This document shows, in pieces, positions 32,930-45,075 of a stretch of DNA of 64,000 nucleotides. Under the pieces are notes generated by a model that worked only from the letters and a program-made list of their open reading frames with translations, was not told the DNA's origin and searched no databases. Made by a program: the position numbers and the translations under genes. Position 1 is the stretch's first letter, and every line of letters begins with the position of its first letter. This stretch comes from Steromphala cineraria. Its lineage: Eukaryota > Mollusca > Gastropoda > Trochida > Trochidae. The stretch covers positions 56,175,075-56,239,074 of the forward strand of contig OU744725.1 in NCBI GenBank assembly GCA_916613615.1, given 5' to 3'.

Positions 32930-33605
32930 TCATCCTCTGTCTTCAACTTGAAATTTCAGTAAGTCCTAGGTTATCTGTTAGTTAACCCCTGGTGATGTTG
33001 ACTTTCTGACCCTTTGGTCGAGATCGATGAAGTAAATTGGCAGCCAGAAGAGGCCTTCTGGTCCAGGTAGGAAAGATGTAAGATGAGTGATTGGGATCCT
33101 CACACAATCGACAGGGCTTGGTGGAAGACCACGAGAACTGTCCTTTTCAAAGCAGTTTTAAGCATATAAGGTCGTCTGTGATGGCGTGGGTCTGGTCACT
33201 GTTGGCTCAACAAGAGAGGGTTGATGGGATGTGAATGGCGCTATACAATAAAGTAAGCTTTTAGAATTAGAATATATATGTTAACTCGCATGATTTACAG
33301 AGCAAAAACAATTTTATAATACATTTATGAAAAAAATAATTGCTATAATAATTTTGTAATTATCATACGATGAAATACAAGACTGAAAGAATTTTAATAC
33401 ACATTTACACACAATAATTATCTTTTAGCGCGGACATGAGCGAGGGTATTGAAGTTCTTGACCTCAAATGGTTCATGAATATTAGGAATGACCAGCGGTT
33501 GTCTTACAGCGGTTTCCATAATCAAAGGTATGATCCTCCGTCACACATTTCCAGCAAAAGATCTTGGCAGTGTTTAAATATGTTTAAATGCTCCTTGATG
33601 ATCAT
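32930..33605 (-). repeat. Retroelement-associated repeat, copy 2
   Basis: About 670 bp, collinear with 35215-35885 (same orientation, offset about 2,285). Landmarks: CTTTGGTCGAGATCGATGAA, ACCACGAGAACTGTCC, GGTATGATCCTCCGTCACAC. It lies directly downstream (minus strand) of a zinc-knuckle fragment. Confidence 0.75.
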
Positions 33606-33659
33606 TCACACTGGTGGAATCCGAGTTTGTCGTGTCTTTGTGGTTTGTTTTATTTAGTG

Positions 33660-33850
33660 CAGGAACTATGGAGGGTGGGATGACCTCGTGATTTGCAATG
33701 AATGAAGAAGGTCGCACAATCCGGGTTGGATGGTCGGCCAGTGCATTCATCCGAACCACAGGTGCGGCACCTTGGTTTAGACCTGCACTGATACCTTGTA
33801 TGGTTGTATTTTAAGCATGTGGTGCATGTTGTTGGAGTTTTGTTTTGGAG
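33660..33850 (-). pseudogene. Non-LTR ORF1 fragment: second zinc-knuckle segment
   Basis: Reads TTCTTCLKYNHTRYQC and then RCRTCGSDECTG on the minus strand, the same CCHC knuckle plus cysteine cluster as the end of the ORF1 at 33960-35138, with its own stop. It is a partial duplicate of that C-terminus. Confidence 0.7.
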
Positions 33851-33959
33851 CCGGGGAGTGGGTAGGGGTGCGAGGGCGAGCGGGAGAGGATGGCCTAGTG
33901 TGTGTGGTGCGCGTGTGTGTTGTTGCGGTGTTTTGTAGTTGTGGGTTGACTGCCGCTTT

Positions 33960-35138
33960 TTAATTCAGGGCAGGAGTAGTGAAGCGTAGTGTGTCCACGT
34001 GAATGCAGTAGGTCGCACAATCCGGGTTAGATTGCTGGCCTGTGCATTCATGCGATCCACAGGTCCTACACCGTGCTCTACCCCTGCACTGATACCTTGT
34101 GTGAGTGTATTTGAGGCATATGTTGCATGTTGTGGGTGGTTTTTGGAGCTGTTCCACTGGGCGGGAACTGGCTCCGTAGTAAATGGAGGTTGGCATTATT
34201 TTAGTGAGGAAAGTTAAAATTACTTTGGGGGTAATTATTTGTTTAATGCGCCGTGTGCTTTTAATTTTGGGTTGATTAAGTTGATTGGCCTCGGCGAGGT
34301 AGATATGCAGATCTTCTTCCATTGAGAAGTTCATGACCCCTTGGGACTCTGTGAACCAAACTGGAGTTTTAGAAGTGACGCGGACGCCCCCGATGGACGT
34401 GTATTTGTTGGTGGCACGATCGCGATTTTTTCTGGGTGAATGATATGATGTATTTGGCATTGTTTTGTTTGAGAAGGGTGTATGTGTGGCCATTGCTGGA
34501 CAGGATGGAGCCGATCCTCTCACGGCTCAGTTCCTGGGTAAGAAACTTACCCTGTTCAGCGGCCCCTATGATGTAGGTGCGTTTGATGTCCTGGTCCTCA
34601 TGTTTGGTGTTGTTGGTGCGTGAAGTGTTGTTGGATGTCGCGCGCAAATGAGTGGTGTCATGTTGTGGTTGGGTGAGGTGTCTGTGTGTTGTTGTAAGAG
34701 TGAGTCGGTGTTTTGCATGTTGTCCTGGGAGTGTGATTGTGCTGCTTGTGTTGTCCTAGTGTGGTGATTGTTGAGCTGAGTGCGTGTTGTTTTTGCAGCC
34801 GGGTATGTTGGTGAGAAGTTGTGTTTGCGTTTGGGCCTGTTTTTGGAAAATCCCTGCCATAATTCGGTGAAATTTTGCCCGAAATTCGGGTTACCTGGAT
34901 TTAATGGAGAAGATGAGCCAGATGATGTCGTTGGATTTTGCCCTGTGGAAGGGTTATTTATTGTAGTTCCAAAAGTTATTGTAGAATTTTGCCCCTTGGA
35001 CGGGTTATTTGCAGATGTTTCTGAATCCTGAGAATTTTGCCCATTATCTGGGTTAGTGGTAGCTAGGTTCAAAGATGGAGAATTTTGCCCATTTGGATGG
35101 GTTAATGAAAAAGTCAGAATTGGTTTTGTTGGAGGCAT
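33960..35138 (-). pseudogene. Non-LTR retrotransposon ORF1 (gag-like), frameshifted
   Basis: ORF1 proteins of this kind bind RNA and act as nucleic-acid chaperones for LINE retrotransposition. The minus-strand reading starts near 35138 with a low-complexity region of repeated GQN motifs (NPSKGQN, NPSTGQN). It shifts frame once around 34570-34640 (RTNNTKHEDQDIKRTYIIG) and again around 34400-34520, then continues to a C-terminal CCHC knuckle (CNICLKYTHTRYQC) and a second cluster (CRTCGSHECTG, NPDC), stopping at 33960. The knuckle layout resembles Jockey/CR1/Nimb-type ORF1. No endonuclease or reverse transcriptase follows. The two frameshifts make it a dead copy. Confidence 0.78.
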
Positions 35139-35189
35139 ATTGCTCCATATAGTGGTCTTTGGCGAGGGCTGCCAGTTTGATGTAAGGAT

Positions 35190-35890
35190 TAGAGTTTTTT
35201 TGGAGGTAGAAAATGCCAGATGTCTTCAACTTGAAATGTCCAAATCCTAGGTGATCTGTTTGTAAACCCCTGACCAGTTATGTTGACTTTCTGACCCTTT
35301 GGTCGAGATCGATGAAGTAAATTGGCAGCCGGCAGATGCCTACTTGTCCGGATAGCAAAGATGTAAGATGAGTGATTGGGATCCTCACACAATCGACAGG
35401 GATTGGTGCAAGACCACGAGAACTGTCCTTTTCAAAGCAGTTGTAGCATATAAGGTCGTCTATGATGGCGTGGGTCTGGTCACTGTTGGCTCAACAAGAG
35501 AGGGTTGATGGGATGTGAATGGCGCTATACAATTAGAATATATATGTTAACTCGCATGATTTACAGAGCGAAACAATTTTTTATAATACATTTATGAAAA
35601 AAATAATTGCTATAATAATTTCGTTATTTATCATACCATGAAATACAATATTGAAAGATTTTATACACATTTACACACGGTAATTACGTTTTAGAGCAGA
35701 CATTAGCGAGGGTAATGACGTTCTTGACCTCAAATGGTTCATGAATGCTTGCAGAACTCCCAATGACCAGCCGTTGTCTTACAGTGGTTACCATAAACCA
35801 GTTATAGGACAATAATCAAAGGTATGATCCTCCGTCACACATTTCCAGCAAAAGATCTTGGCAGCGTTTAAATATGTTTAAAATGCTCCT
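35190..35890 (-). repeat. Retroelement-associated repeat, copy 1 (upstream of ORF1)
   Basis: Lies just 5' of the ORF1 on its strand and is repeated downstream at 32930. It could be a tandem 5'-UTR (promoter) monomer of the LINE or a direct terminal repeat; the ORF1 type argues for the former. Confidence 0.65.
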
Positions 35891-36059
35891 TGATAATTAC
35901 ATTTTATTGTCCTCAGTACATACATACATACATATCGGAATTTTTTTTTTGTCGTAGCACCTGGCAGCCACAGCGCAGCGCCAGTTAATGCGTTGTTCTG
36001 CCTTTACAATGCTGAGTGTCAAGCAAGACAGCAATAACTCCCATCTCTAAACGTCATCG

Positions 36060-36125
36060 AATCGAACCCGGTCTTCCGGGTGACGAGCGGACACTCTACC
36101 CAGACGACAGTTCGTCCACCAAGGG
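36060..36125 (-). repeat. tRNA-like sequence (SINE head or tRNA relic)
   Basis: Minus strand: TGGGTAGAGTGTCCGCTCG resembles a D arm with A box and CCGGGTTCGATTCG a T arm with B box. The surroundings (35940-36250) look repeat-like. Confidence 0.45.
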
Positions 36126-36474
36126 GCCTTGAAAAGCTGGTTGGTCGCGGCCGCGTATCATGGTATCCTTCACTTGTTTCTGCCGTAGCAAACACGGGAC
36201 CGGATGTAATACCTGTGGTCCTACTCTACGAGATGTGACATTACAGCCTTAACTTTTTATGTCAGTTAACATACTGTTGAACTTACACTTAATCGGATTT
36301 ATGACCTTCAGCACATGCAACAGACCTACCCAAGGGAGAGACAACTTCCCTGACTGCCCCCTTTATCCCTAGGGAAGTGAAGCAAAACTGAACTCGAACA
36401 TTCTCCTCGGCCTGCTTATCATACCGAAACTTCTGACTCTTGCGACCTCCAAATGACTGGAAAGTCAACAGTTA

Positions 36475-36697
36475 AACTGTCGGTAAACAGTAACAGGGTA
36501 GAAGCCAGACCAAATTTGAGTCCTTCTGAAACCTGCTTTCTATCTCTCACTATGCCTTTCTTTCCGTCTTTACCCTCATCCTTTCGATCCCTTTCTCCCT
36601 GATCTGTCTACTCTCTTTTGGAATGCAACATCCACTTGTTTAATAACTGAAATATTGACCAAAACACGTTAAACACCATCTCACTCACTCACTGATA
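36475..36697 (-). repeat. Family F repeat, partial
   Basis: Inverted copy from GGTAGAAGCCAGACC to CACTCACTCACTGA; the distal part (CCACCACACCACG) is missing. Confidence 0.7.
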
Positions 36698-36724
36698 CTG
36701 GCTAAGCATTTCAGACATGTTAAA

Positions 36725-37560
36725 CCTCTGTATTAACAGGATGAAACGGCTTAGTACCAGTCTTCTTATCTAAAGCTTGACACAGAAAGCGTGGAAAACG
36801 TTGACTCGACATTAGCTCCCTGATCAGAATGTAAGATCCTTGACATGCGAAATTTACAGACAAACTCATCTACAAATTTCCTAGCAACAAGACGTTAATC
36901 CAAGATGACCTTCACTAGCTATGGATTCATGATTGCCCTCTAACACTGCGTTCACACTTTGTGAAGGAATAAATGCTTTTATCCTATCCGAATCCTCAAA
37001 TAGCTGCATGAGACCTCATTTTGGTCATCTTTAACGAATCCCACTGATTAAAGTCTGAAAAAACCAAGTCAGTGGTCAACAAACGAGCGAAATTTGATCC
37101 GACTCAATTGCCTGCCAATGCTTACAGGTTTCACCGCAATGCATAGCAACAATATTGTTGAAGGCTTTCTCCCTGCAATAATACTAGCAGCCTTGATATT
37201 AGCGAAATACTCATAAAAACGACGATAAACATCTAATCGCCTCACCTCATCTGGCTGTCTATGATGAGGTAGCCTTCTCAATTGGCTCAGAATCCCTGTA
37301 CGTATCTCATGTTGCACCCCAGCTGTTTTATCTAAGTCATGAGAACCTGTAGAAAATACCTCTGAATAAGAAGCCAAAAGTGTATCTCCAACGTCTACCT
37401 TTGTTAAATGAAAATATCCCAATCCATCAATATTTGGCTTATTTTGCTAATCTGGCACCGGCGAAGTCTTAACCTGCTTCCGATATACCAACTCTATAAA
37501 CTCCAATCTGTGTACCCTTGGGTATGGTTGAGTCCGAACTGGTAGCATAATTCACCCGAC
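36725..37560 (-). pseudogene. Ty3/gypsy-type pol fragment, internally deleted
   Basis: On the minus strand, 37422-37245 encodes a segment typical of the start of gypsy reverse transcriptase (YSEVFSTGSHDLDKTAGVQH then RRLPHH). Further on, 36940-36730 encodes an integrase core scrap (KFVDEFVCKF, ILHSDQGANVES, then KKTGTKPFHP in a shifted frame). The D of LHSDQG is one of the DDE catalytic acids. Reverse transcriptase core, RNase H and most of the integrase are missing, and no LTRs were recognised. A SINE sits between the two parts. Confidence 0.75.
37112..37247 (+). mobile_element. SINE body fragment inside the gypsy remnant
   Basis: Matches the SINE core AGGTTTCACCGCAATGCATAG through CTTTCTCCCTGCAATAATAC to CCTCACCT, without the tRNA head. 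Confidence 0.8.
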
Positions 37561-38605
37561 AGTCACTAGGTCATCTCTAAGCTTGACTGTTTGCTCATGT
37601 AAACCGCAGAGACAAGGGAAGATGAATACAGGAAGACTGGAGACTGTTGTATGTGGTCAACCATTTCTTTTATTTGGCGATGTTGTGGTACATGGTACAA
37701 ATGATATCCATGATCCTGGTGGTACAATCACAGCTTCGAGTACACGACAGTCATTCCCAAATAATCCTGTCGTGAAGACTCTCCCTAAGTCGTGTCCAGG
37801 CCGGGTACTTGAAGACAGAACTACATGATGGCTACTGTTGAGAGTTCAAATCGAATCTGCTGAGAGTCTACCTCGCTGCGTATTTAAGGATATACACGTA
37901 ACATAACACCCAACATATGCTGTTTTGTCAGGCCACATGCTGGATGCTGGACAAGGGACAACAGAATGTTTGGTCAGATTAATGAGTGATAAAATATGTT
38001 GAAAGGCCGAATATATAAGTGACGCAATCACTGACCGCCGGTAGGTGATATTGGCAACGGTCGAGTAACCAGGGGCTTGTAACTCAAAGCAGTCGTTTTG
38101 TTGTCTCTAATTAAGGATCGTCGTTATGCATGTGTAGTGAAATTGCGTCACTATTAAAGCATTCTACAAGCGTTAGGCTCTACATTGTTAAGCTAGGCAT
38201 TACATGCAGAGAATAAGAGACCGAGTCAAGTTTCTAGCAGAGAGAGGGCTGAAAGCACGTCTACACTTACCGTAACTATTAAACAGACTCCCGGTTGAAA
38301 TGCGGCAATCGGCAGACCTCGGGGTGATTCGGGAACTGGCATCGGGGCAGCTTGGGTACCCTCAGTTGCGGAGGGCTGCATTCGGAAGACGTCGGATCTC
38401 GCTGGCGACCAGGAACTGCTGATTTAACATTCCTCCCTGTTTTATGAGCCCCCCTCCATGGGTGGCCCATAACCTCCCCGCAGCCCCCTCCATGGGTGGC
38501 TCATAACCTCCACGCGAGTTGCCCTGCGAGGGTTGACTTTCAATTCCGACAGTGAGCCGGAACTGGAACAGGTTTTCCTCCTGCCCCCCTTGAATCCATC
38601 ATCTC
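37561..38605. other. No gene; GC-richer towards 38.3 kb
   Basis: 38452-38515 carries a short direct repeat (CCCCCTCCATGGGTGGC twice, about 31 bp apart). The rise in G+C from about 38260 continues into the TatD-like segment, of which it may be the 3' flank. Confidence 0.4.
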
Positions 38606-40605
38606 TTAGATCTTGTAAAATCCTCGCCCGTTGTCATAGGTGTTGGCGTGGATTTCCTCTGTGGAAACTTGAAATACTTCCGCCACCCGTGCTGCGGTGT
38701 TGAAGATTAGGGTAGGGGAGTTGACGGGATATCCTGCAGGTGCCATGTATGGCGCGTCCGTCTCCAGCAGTAACCGCTGGAGAGGTATGGCCCTGAGTCC
38801 TTGCTCCTGAGTGATGGAATAATTCATGACACGTCCGGCGACTCCAAAGTAGGTGTTGGGAAATGAAGTCAGCCACTCTCCAACGGTGGTCTCCACCCCG
38901 GTGAAGCAGTGGAGATGGATGGGCTACTCCGGTGGTAGGTACTCCCAGAGGATGGTTTGGCATCGTGAGTTGGTGTCTGAAGCTATGGGGTCATCTCTGG
39001 TTCCTCGGACGTGTAGGATGACTGGTACCCCCGGGGGGATAAATTAGGCCATTCGTCTGAGTTGTTGGTCCTGGGCGGCGCGGCCCATAGTGATGGAGAC
39101 ACGGTTCGATCCAGGCCGATCTCGCCTACGGCAAAGCCAGGTTGCCTCCAGAGACTTATCATCTGGAGGAACTGGCTGTTCGTGACGGTGCTGACTTTTT
39201 TGGGGTGCATCGGTTGTCACGGATCATGCCGGACTCGTCTGATGCTGTCTTGGGATGTTGCTCGGGGTCACAATAAACGTCCACCCCTCCGGTGATGATT
39301 ACAGAGTGGTGGGGAGGTGGTTGAGGTCCATGTTCCAGGAGGGAAGAGGTGGTCATCTCTCCGGTCCATCCCAGCGCTCTCCAGGTCCTGTCCAGGTGAA
39401 AATGACGGTCAAAGACCAGGGGGACAGCGCGACCATGGATGGTCTCTATGGTGTCGCTTTCCGGTAGTGGGAAGGTCAGTTTGGGAATTATGGGTTCCTC
39501 CTCCAGGAAGGGCATCCCGGAGGGGTAGTTGTCCTGCCACACCTCGGATGAGGTGGTGGAGGAAGCTGCGGGTGCCTTGGGTGCTGAGTTGGTGGCAGTT
39601 CTCTTCGGACGCACGGGCATCAGCATCCGTCGGAACTCATCTCTCTTTGCTCAGCACTCACCAGGTTTAACAAATGCAGAAGGATCCGCCAATGAAGGAG
39701 ACAGGCCGGCGAATTGATGGGGTGTAGGGTGAATTTCTGAGGAATCCACCATCCCTCGCTCCGGCAGAGAGCCTTGAGGTGGCCAATTGCGGTATCTGGC
39801 AGTTGGCAGTCACGGGAGATGGGTAGCTCCTTCTTGGCTTTCTCGTAAAGTTGAGACACTGACGCACCAGGCTCCACTATCCAATGCGCCAGCTGTTTTA
39901 AGGCAAGTAGTGTTGTTTCCAGCGTGGTCTGGTCGTCCATTTGGGGCATCCGGTCACGGGCACTTGGAACCCCCAGGAGTGGTCTTAGGGGTGTCGCCTG
40001 GGAAGTATTCATGACGTCGGTCTCGCGGCACTTGTGAGGGCCTGTGATCATGCAGCCTCTCTCCCTGAGGTGGAAGTGAGGGACGGGAAGAGCGGAAGTC
40101 CTGGGGTCTTTGGTCTTGTTTCCGGCCATTACCGACCTGGGTAAACTTCGCATTGTGCTTTCTTCTTCCCATATTCTTCTCCTGTTGTGTACTCCCGTTT
40201 CGATGAGTTTCTGCTGATTGTTGTCGGAAACCATTTGAAATCCGTGTCTTAATCTCCTCAGTAGACAGTGGGGTGAACGGGTTTGAATTGTCTCTTTTTG
40301 TCTTCACGGCTTCGGCAAAGCTTTATGGAGATTTAGTTTTGGGCGGGTTCCATCTGGTTTTCTGCTTCTTGTTGTTTGTTCTGGGTCGAATCCAGGTTTC
40401 TTGGGGAATTCTTACAGCTTTTGGCGTTGTTTGAAGAAACTATCGCCATAGTTGTCTTTGTAGTTCGCCAACCACTGTTCTTTCTGATTCCACCTATCTT
40501 GGGCTCTTGCCTCGTCCTGGTCACCTTCTGATTTCCATATCTTCCAGAGGGAGTCGAACATTTTCCCGGTAAACTTGCCGGAAAGAAATGTCTGGAAGGA
40601 ATCAT
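38606..40605 (-). pseudogene. TatD-family metal-dependent hydrolase, frameshifted, intronless
   Basis: TatD proteins are TIM-barrel metal-dependent DNases (TATDN family in animals). On the minus strand the motifs appear in the right order but in different frames: FDRHFHLDR (the DxHxH metal site, about 39410), GGVDVYCDPEQHP, AVGEIGLDRT with the metal-binding Glu (about 39130), LHCFTGVE (about 38905) and LLLETDAPYMAP with the catalytic Asp (about 38755). An upstream segment (40234-39620) contains LALKQLAHWIVEPGASVSQL and has no family I recognise. At least three frame changes (near 39620, 39200 and 38970) indicate a dead copy or unreliable bases. The lack of introns and the unusually high G+C suggest a retrocopy or element-borne gene. 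Confidence 0.75.
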
Positions 40606-41027
40606 CTACCTGTTCAAATATATATATATATATATATGGAATAATTCAGCAGTTATTTGTTTATATAAGATGTCAACAATCGTGTGTAATTACAGGATCT
40701 CAAGATTACATGAAGGAAGTATTTATGACAAATGTAAAGGATTTCAACAATAGAATATCAAAGACAGAATGTATGAAAGAAGTCAACAATCAAATGCCAA
40801 CAGAATGTAAACAGGAAGTAAACAATGGATTATCAACATTGGAATATAAACCAGATGTCAAAACAGAATGTCAACAACAGAATGTAAACCGGAAATCAAC
40901 AACAGAGTGTCAACAGCAAAGTGTAAACAAGAGTCAACAACAAAATGTAAACGGGATGTCAACAACAGAGTGTCAACAACAAAGTGTAAACAGGATGTCA
41001 ACAATGCAATGTCAACATCAGAATTGA
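40606..41027 (+). repeat. Minisatellite, TCAACA/AGAATGTAAAC type
   Basis: After an (AT)n run (40618-40638), 40660-41027 is built of irregular units of 12-21 bp around GTCAACAACAGAATGTAAAC and GTCAACAACAGAGTG. The frame 40575-41027 stays open only because the units lack stops; the product is a Q/N/T-rich repeat, unlikely to be real. Confidence 0.75.
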
Positions 41028-42409
41028 AGTATAATGATGTATAAGTGTATAGAATTATTGTCATGTACTTGACAAAATGTGTTCAGTAATTAAATTATGA
41101 CTAGTGAACTAGGAATATGTAAATGGCTGAAGTTAAATTATTGTATAAATGTATTATTAACTCAATGCACTTAAATGTCAACTTGTTATGCGTAAGTGTA
41201 ACTACATGTGTAACACTAAGACATGTTATGGCATAGAAGTGGCAAATTTGTAATAATAGGAAATGTACTGGAAGTATGTTGTGTGAATAGAAGATATTCA
41301 GAAAACTGACAAATAAGAAACTGATAAAACTTGGACTGACAAAAACCACAACTGTCAAGAAGCAAAACCCAAAATATCAAAGTAAACAACTTCAAAAATT
41401 CAGAGAAGTTGACAGCAACTTACAAACTGTCAACTGAAACCATAATTAAACAAGCTGAAATTTAAATTGATTATGAAGAATGTAATGGGATTGTCAAATG
41501 AAAGAAACAAGACAACACACGACGAGACGCGATGGGTTTTCTTCAAATGCGAGAACTATTGAAGAAAGAAGTGTCTCTAGCGGAGAGAGTTAAGGCAGCA
41601 GAAATGCTAAAAATAAGCCGGAATGCCGATAGAAGAAGAACCGGAGTCATAAATTTACCCTACAATAATGAATTAATGTTATTAATTATAGAGAATAATC
41701 AATTACTGCAATTACCAATTAGCTTATAAATATGATAATATTATTGTTACCTTATATGATTACTATTATTTACTTGATAAGAATAAAATCTATGAGAAAA
41801 TGAAAATCACAGTTACACTATCATATTTAGAAATGTGTTAATATATATAGATGCAATGTAGAAATAGCATTTTTGTATAATTGTAGAAATAGAATTTCAT
41901 GTTAATAATATTTGGGTGATATGATTAAGACATAAGTGATAAGATGAAAGGGTTATACATTTGTTTGTTTTTTTCTTTTTTGTTTTTTTCAAGATGATTC
42001 ACAACAACAACATCAATATAAAGTCAATAATGAAACATACATAAAATCAACACATGAAGTTCAGTCAAAAACAAAGTTCAATATGATAAAAATGTTCATT
42101 CAATGATGGAGTTCATTTAAGAGTTCATGGGGTTCTGTGATAAAAGTCACTTTACAACAGGCTGCTGTCACAAATATATTAAGTTTGTGGAGCTCACAGA
42201 GTCTCTGCACACATATATTGATACTCACAGTTTATGATAACTCCATGAAAACACTCCGTGAAAACACTTATAAATCCATGAAAACACTCCGGAACGATGA
42301 AACATGTATTGATTATGATGATGTTGAATACGTCATCCAACGATGTCGCTCCGTATGAAAGGTGAAGATGAGGGATGAACGTCTTGACAATAGCGGCCCC
42401 ACGTTGGGC
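41028..42409. other. No established gene
   Basis: The frame 41532-41729 (65 codons, LLKKEVSLAERVKAAEMLK, RNADRRRTG) has a charged, protein-like composition but no family I recognise and no visible splice context. The rest is AT-rich, with CATGAAAACACTCCG repeated near 42244 and 42279. Confidence 0.35.
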
Positions 42410-42535
42410 GCCAATTGTAGCAGGAATGAAAATCCAATATTTCCATGTCCATGCGGGATTCGAACCCGGGACCTCCGGGTTGAGAGTCCTACGCTCTACC
42501 TGTTCGGCCAAAGACATATCCCTCCAGCCGAAGCC
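42410..42535 (-). repeat. tRNA-derived sequence
   Basis: Minus strand: GGTAGAGCGTAGGACTCTC and CCCGGGTTCGAATCCCGC form good A- and B-box regions. The acceptor stem does not pair well, so probably a SINE head, not a tRNA gene. Confidence 0.5.
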
Positions 42536-43584
42536 AGTAGGAAGTAGTAGACCTCACCCTGTCACATTAGCAAATATATGCTGAGTTTGAGGAATTTTGA
42601 ATAAGAAATTTGGATGTTAATACACACTATGACAATAGTGACACGAGCTTTCATAAGCTGACTTGACCTTTCAAAACTAGACTGGCCCTCAACTTACTGT
42701 TCATGGTTAAAGTCCCAATCCAAATTCGATTGAAATACCATCTTGTGACCAGCATGACAACAGACTCGGATACCACAACACCAAATTGTACTGCCTTGCT
42801 GACATTGGAACACTTTTACCGGAAGCTAATATCAACCTGTTGTTATACTTGTCCACAGTAACTAATTTTACACACTAGCCGAACGCAATATCAGTCCAAT
42901 CTCAACATGACATCAGTTTTGATAACGCGGAAATGCATATGTTTCTTTGATACAATGAGATGGTGAAACATTGACTCTAATTGGAGAAATAATTTCTATT
43001 TCAAGTAGCTGGACATACTCATTTAACTCATTCATATCTTTTAAAGGGGGAAGATCCCCCTATGTGTATACCCTGCCAATGTCCCCTCACTGTAAAAACA
43101 CATATTGTGTGAGTGTTGGGACACAGCCCAAGTCAGGGAAACATTTTACCCTAATTTTTCCATTTCACAACTTTTTTATCACTTCGGTGAACACCGTATT
43201 TTAGATTTTCTCAAGGAAATCGAGCTTTTTGATAAGTTATACATTTTAAAATTATTTATCAGCTTTTAACAACTTTGTGATATTATGCTGATGTTTTACA
43301 GCCTTTGCGCTGTTTCATTATCTGTTTTTGCACTCATTTTCATATTTAGGCAATTTCATTTACTTTCTCGCCGCTAATGGCTGCAATATTGCCCAAGCGG
43401 CGCTAAACAATAACTCACTCACTCAAGTAGCTGATATGGCATGAGCCTCTCGTGCTCCACGTGCAATCTGTGCAGATGCGTACAAGCTACCACAAAAAAT
43501 TGTATGCAGATTTCGATATGAAAACAGCTTACAAAACAATTAATGTGACATGCATAAATAAAATGTGTAGCAATGAGTTTAAGT
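42536..43584. other. No gene; repeat tail at 43372-43424
   Basis: Contains the CCGCTAATGGCTGCAATATT tail ending in ACTCACTCACTCA. Nothing coding recognised. Confidence 0.5.
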
Positions 43585-44885
43585 TCATCGGGCCTTCCAG
43601 GCCAGATGGGCTTGTGTCCGGCGTCCGTCCGTCCGTCCATCCATCTGTCCGTTAACTTTGTGGAATTACGACTTCTTCTCCAGAACCATACGGCCAAACC
43701 TGGTTCCCTGGCCTCGTTCCGCGTGCGCTGCAGTTAGGCCATGGTGCTGGCTGTGCTCGCTTTACAGCCACAACAAAGTGACCACGAACAGCTGTCAAAG
43801 AATCCAAATTAAGTTAGAAATCGAAATTGCGTTACAAATATTTTTTGTGGCAAAGGGGTTTTGCTAAACAGAATATTGTTTGAAGCGAAGCGATAGCCCC
43901 GCCCACTCAGGCCACTAATAAGGGCCACAGGGGCCATGCACTAAAAACCTATTTTCATCTTCTTCTCCAGAACCATGAGGCCTAGAAAGCTGAAACTTGG
44001 TGTACAGACTCCTTGACTAGTGGGGATTATGAACTTTGGTGGCCCTGTGGCCCCTAATAAGGGTCAAAGGGGCCACAGACTAAAAACCTATTTTCATCTT
44101 CTTCTTCAAAAGCATAAGGCCTAGAAAGTTGAAACTGTGTGTACAGACGTCTTGACTAGTGAGGATTAAAAAATGTAGCTTTGGTGGCCCTTTGACCACT
44201 AATAAGGGCCACAGGGGCCATGCAGTAAAAACCTATTTTCATCTTCTTCTCCAGAAGCATAGGGCCTAGAAAGCTGAAACTTTGTGTACATACTCTTTGG
44301 CTAGTGAGGATTATAAATTGTAGCTTTGGTGGCCCTGTGGCCCCTAATAAGGGCCACAGATGCTATGCCCTAAAAACCTTTTTTCATCTTCTTCTCCAGA
44401 ACCAGAGGCATAAAAAGCTGAAACTTTGTTTGTAGACTCCTTGACTAGTGAAGATTATAAATTGTAGCTTTGGTGACCCTGTGGCCCCTAATAAAGGCAA
44501 CAGGAACGTCCTTCAAATCTATTTTCATCTTCTTCTCCTGAAGCATAAGGCCTAGAAAACCGAAAATTGTCGCCTATATACTTCATTTTATGATTGGTGA
44601 TCCTGTGGCCTCTACAAAGGGGCAATAACATTGGCCACACTCTACAGCATAATTTATGATGAAGCCTGATTAGCTACAAAACCAATGGCTATATTTTTCT
44701 CAAGAAGCATCAGGCATAGAAGCTGAAACTTTTTGTGCAAACTCCTAAGTTAGATAAGGAGGAATCCAAATTGTACATTTGGTAACCCTGTGGTCCATTG
44801 TGAGGGAGGAACCATATTTGCCACACCCTAAAGCAAAATTGATATGAAGCCTGATGAGCTACAGAGCCAATGGCTCTATTTTTGA
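43585..44885 (-). repeat. Family E array, about six units (inverted)
   Basis: From the GGCGTCCGTCCGTCCGTCC end to CAATGGCTCTATTTTT. The landmark CTATTTTCATCT (or variant) occurs at 43949, 44088, 44233, 44378 and 44519, spacings 139, 145, 145 and 141. The array degrades towards 44880. Each unit carries GGCCCTGTGGCCCCTAATAA and GAAACTTTGTGTACAGAC. Confidence 0.85.
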
Positions 44886-44919
44886 AGTACATTATAAATA
44901 TATTAAGAATATGCACGTA

Positions 44920-45075
44920 AAAAATAGTTACAGACCTCGACCTCGGGTTCAAGTAAGATGAACCCTCGCGCACGTGATTCATGATCACCTCGGCCTGACA
45001 GCCCCGGCGTCCATGATTCATGTGCGCGAGGATTCATATAACTTGAACACCTCGGTCTCAGTCGGTAACTGTTAC
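44920..45075. repeat. Imperfect palindrome
   Basis: GTTACAGACCTCGACCTCGG... pairs with ...CACCTCGGTCTCAGTCGGTAAC, with CTCGCGCAC against GTGCGCGAG near the centre. A further partial arm (TCGGTGTCAGTCGGTCAC) follows at about 45179-45200. Confidence 0.65.

Noticed and set aside
33999..35250. Plus-strand frames overlapping the retrotransposon ORF1.
   Set aside because: Shadows of the minus-strand ORF1, which has the zinc knuckles.
40575..41027. 150-codon frame as a repeat protein.
   Set aside because: It starts in other sequence, crosses an (AT)n run and then reads minisatellite units; alternative frames are equally open.
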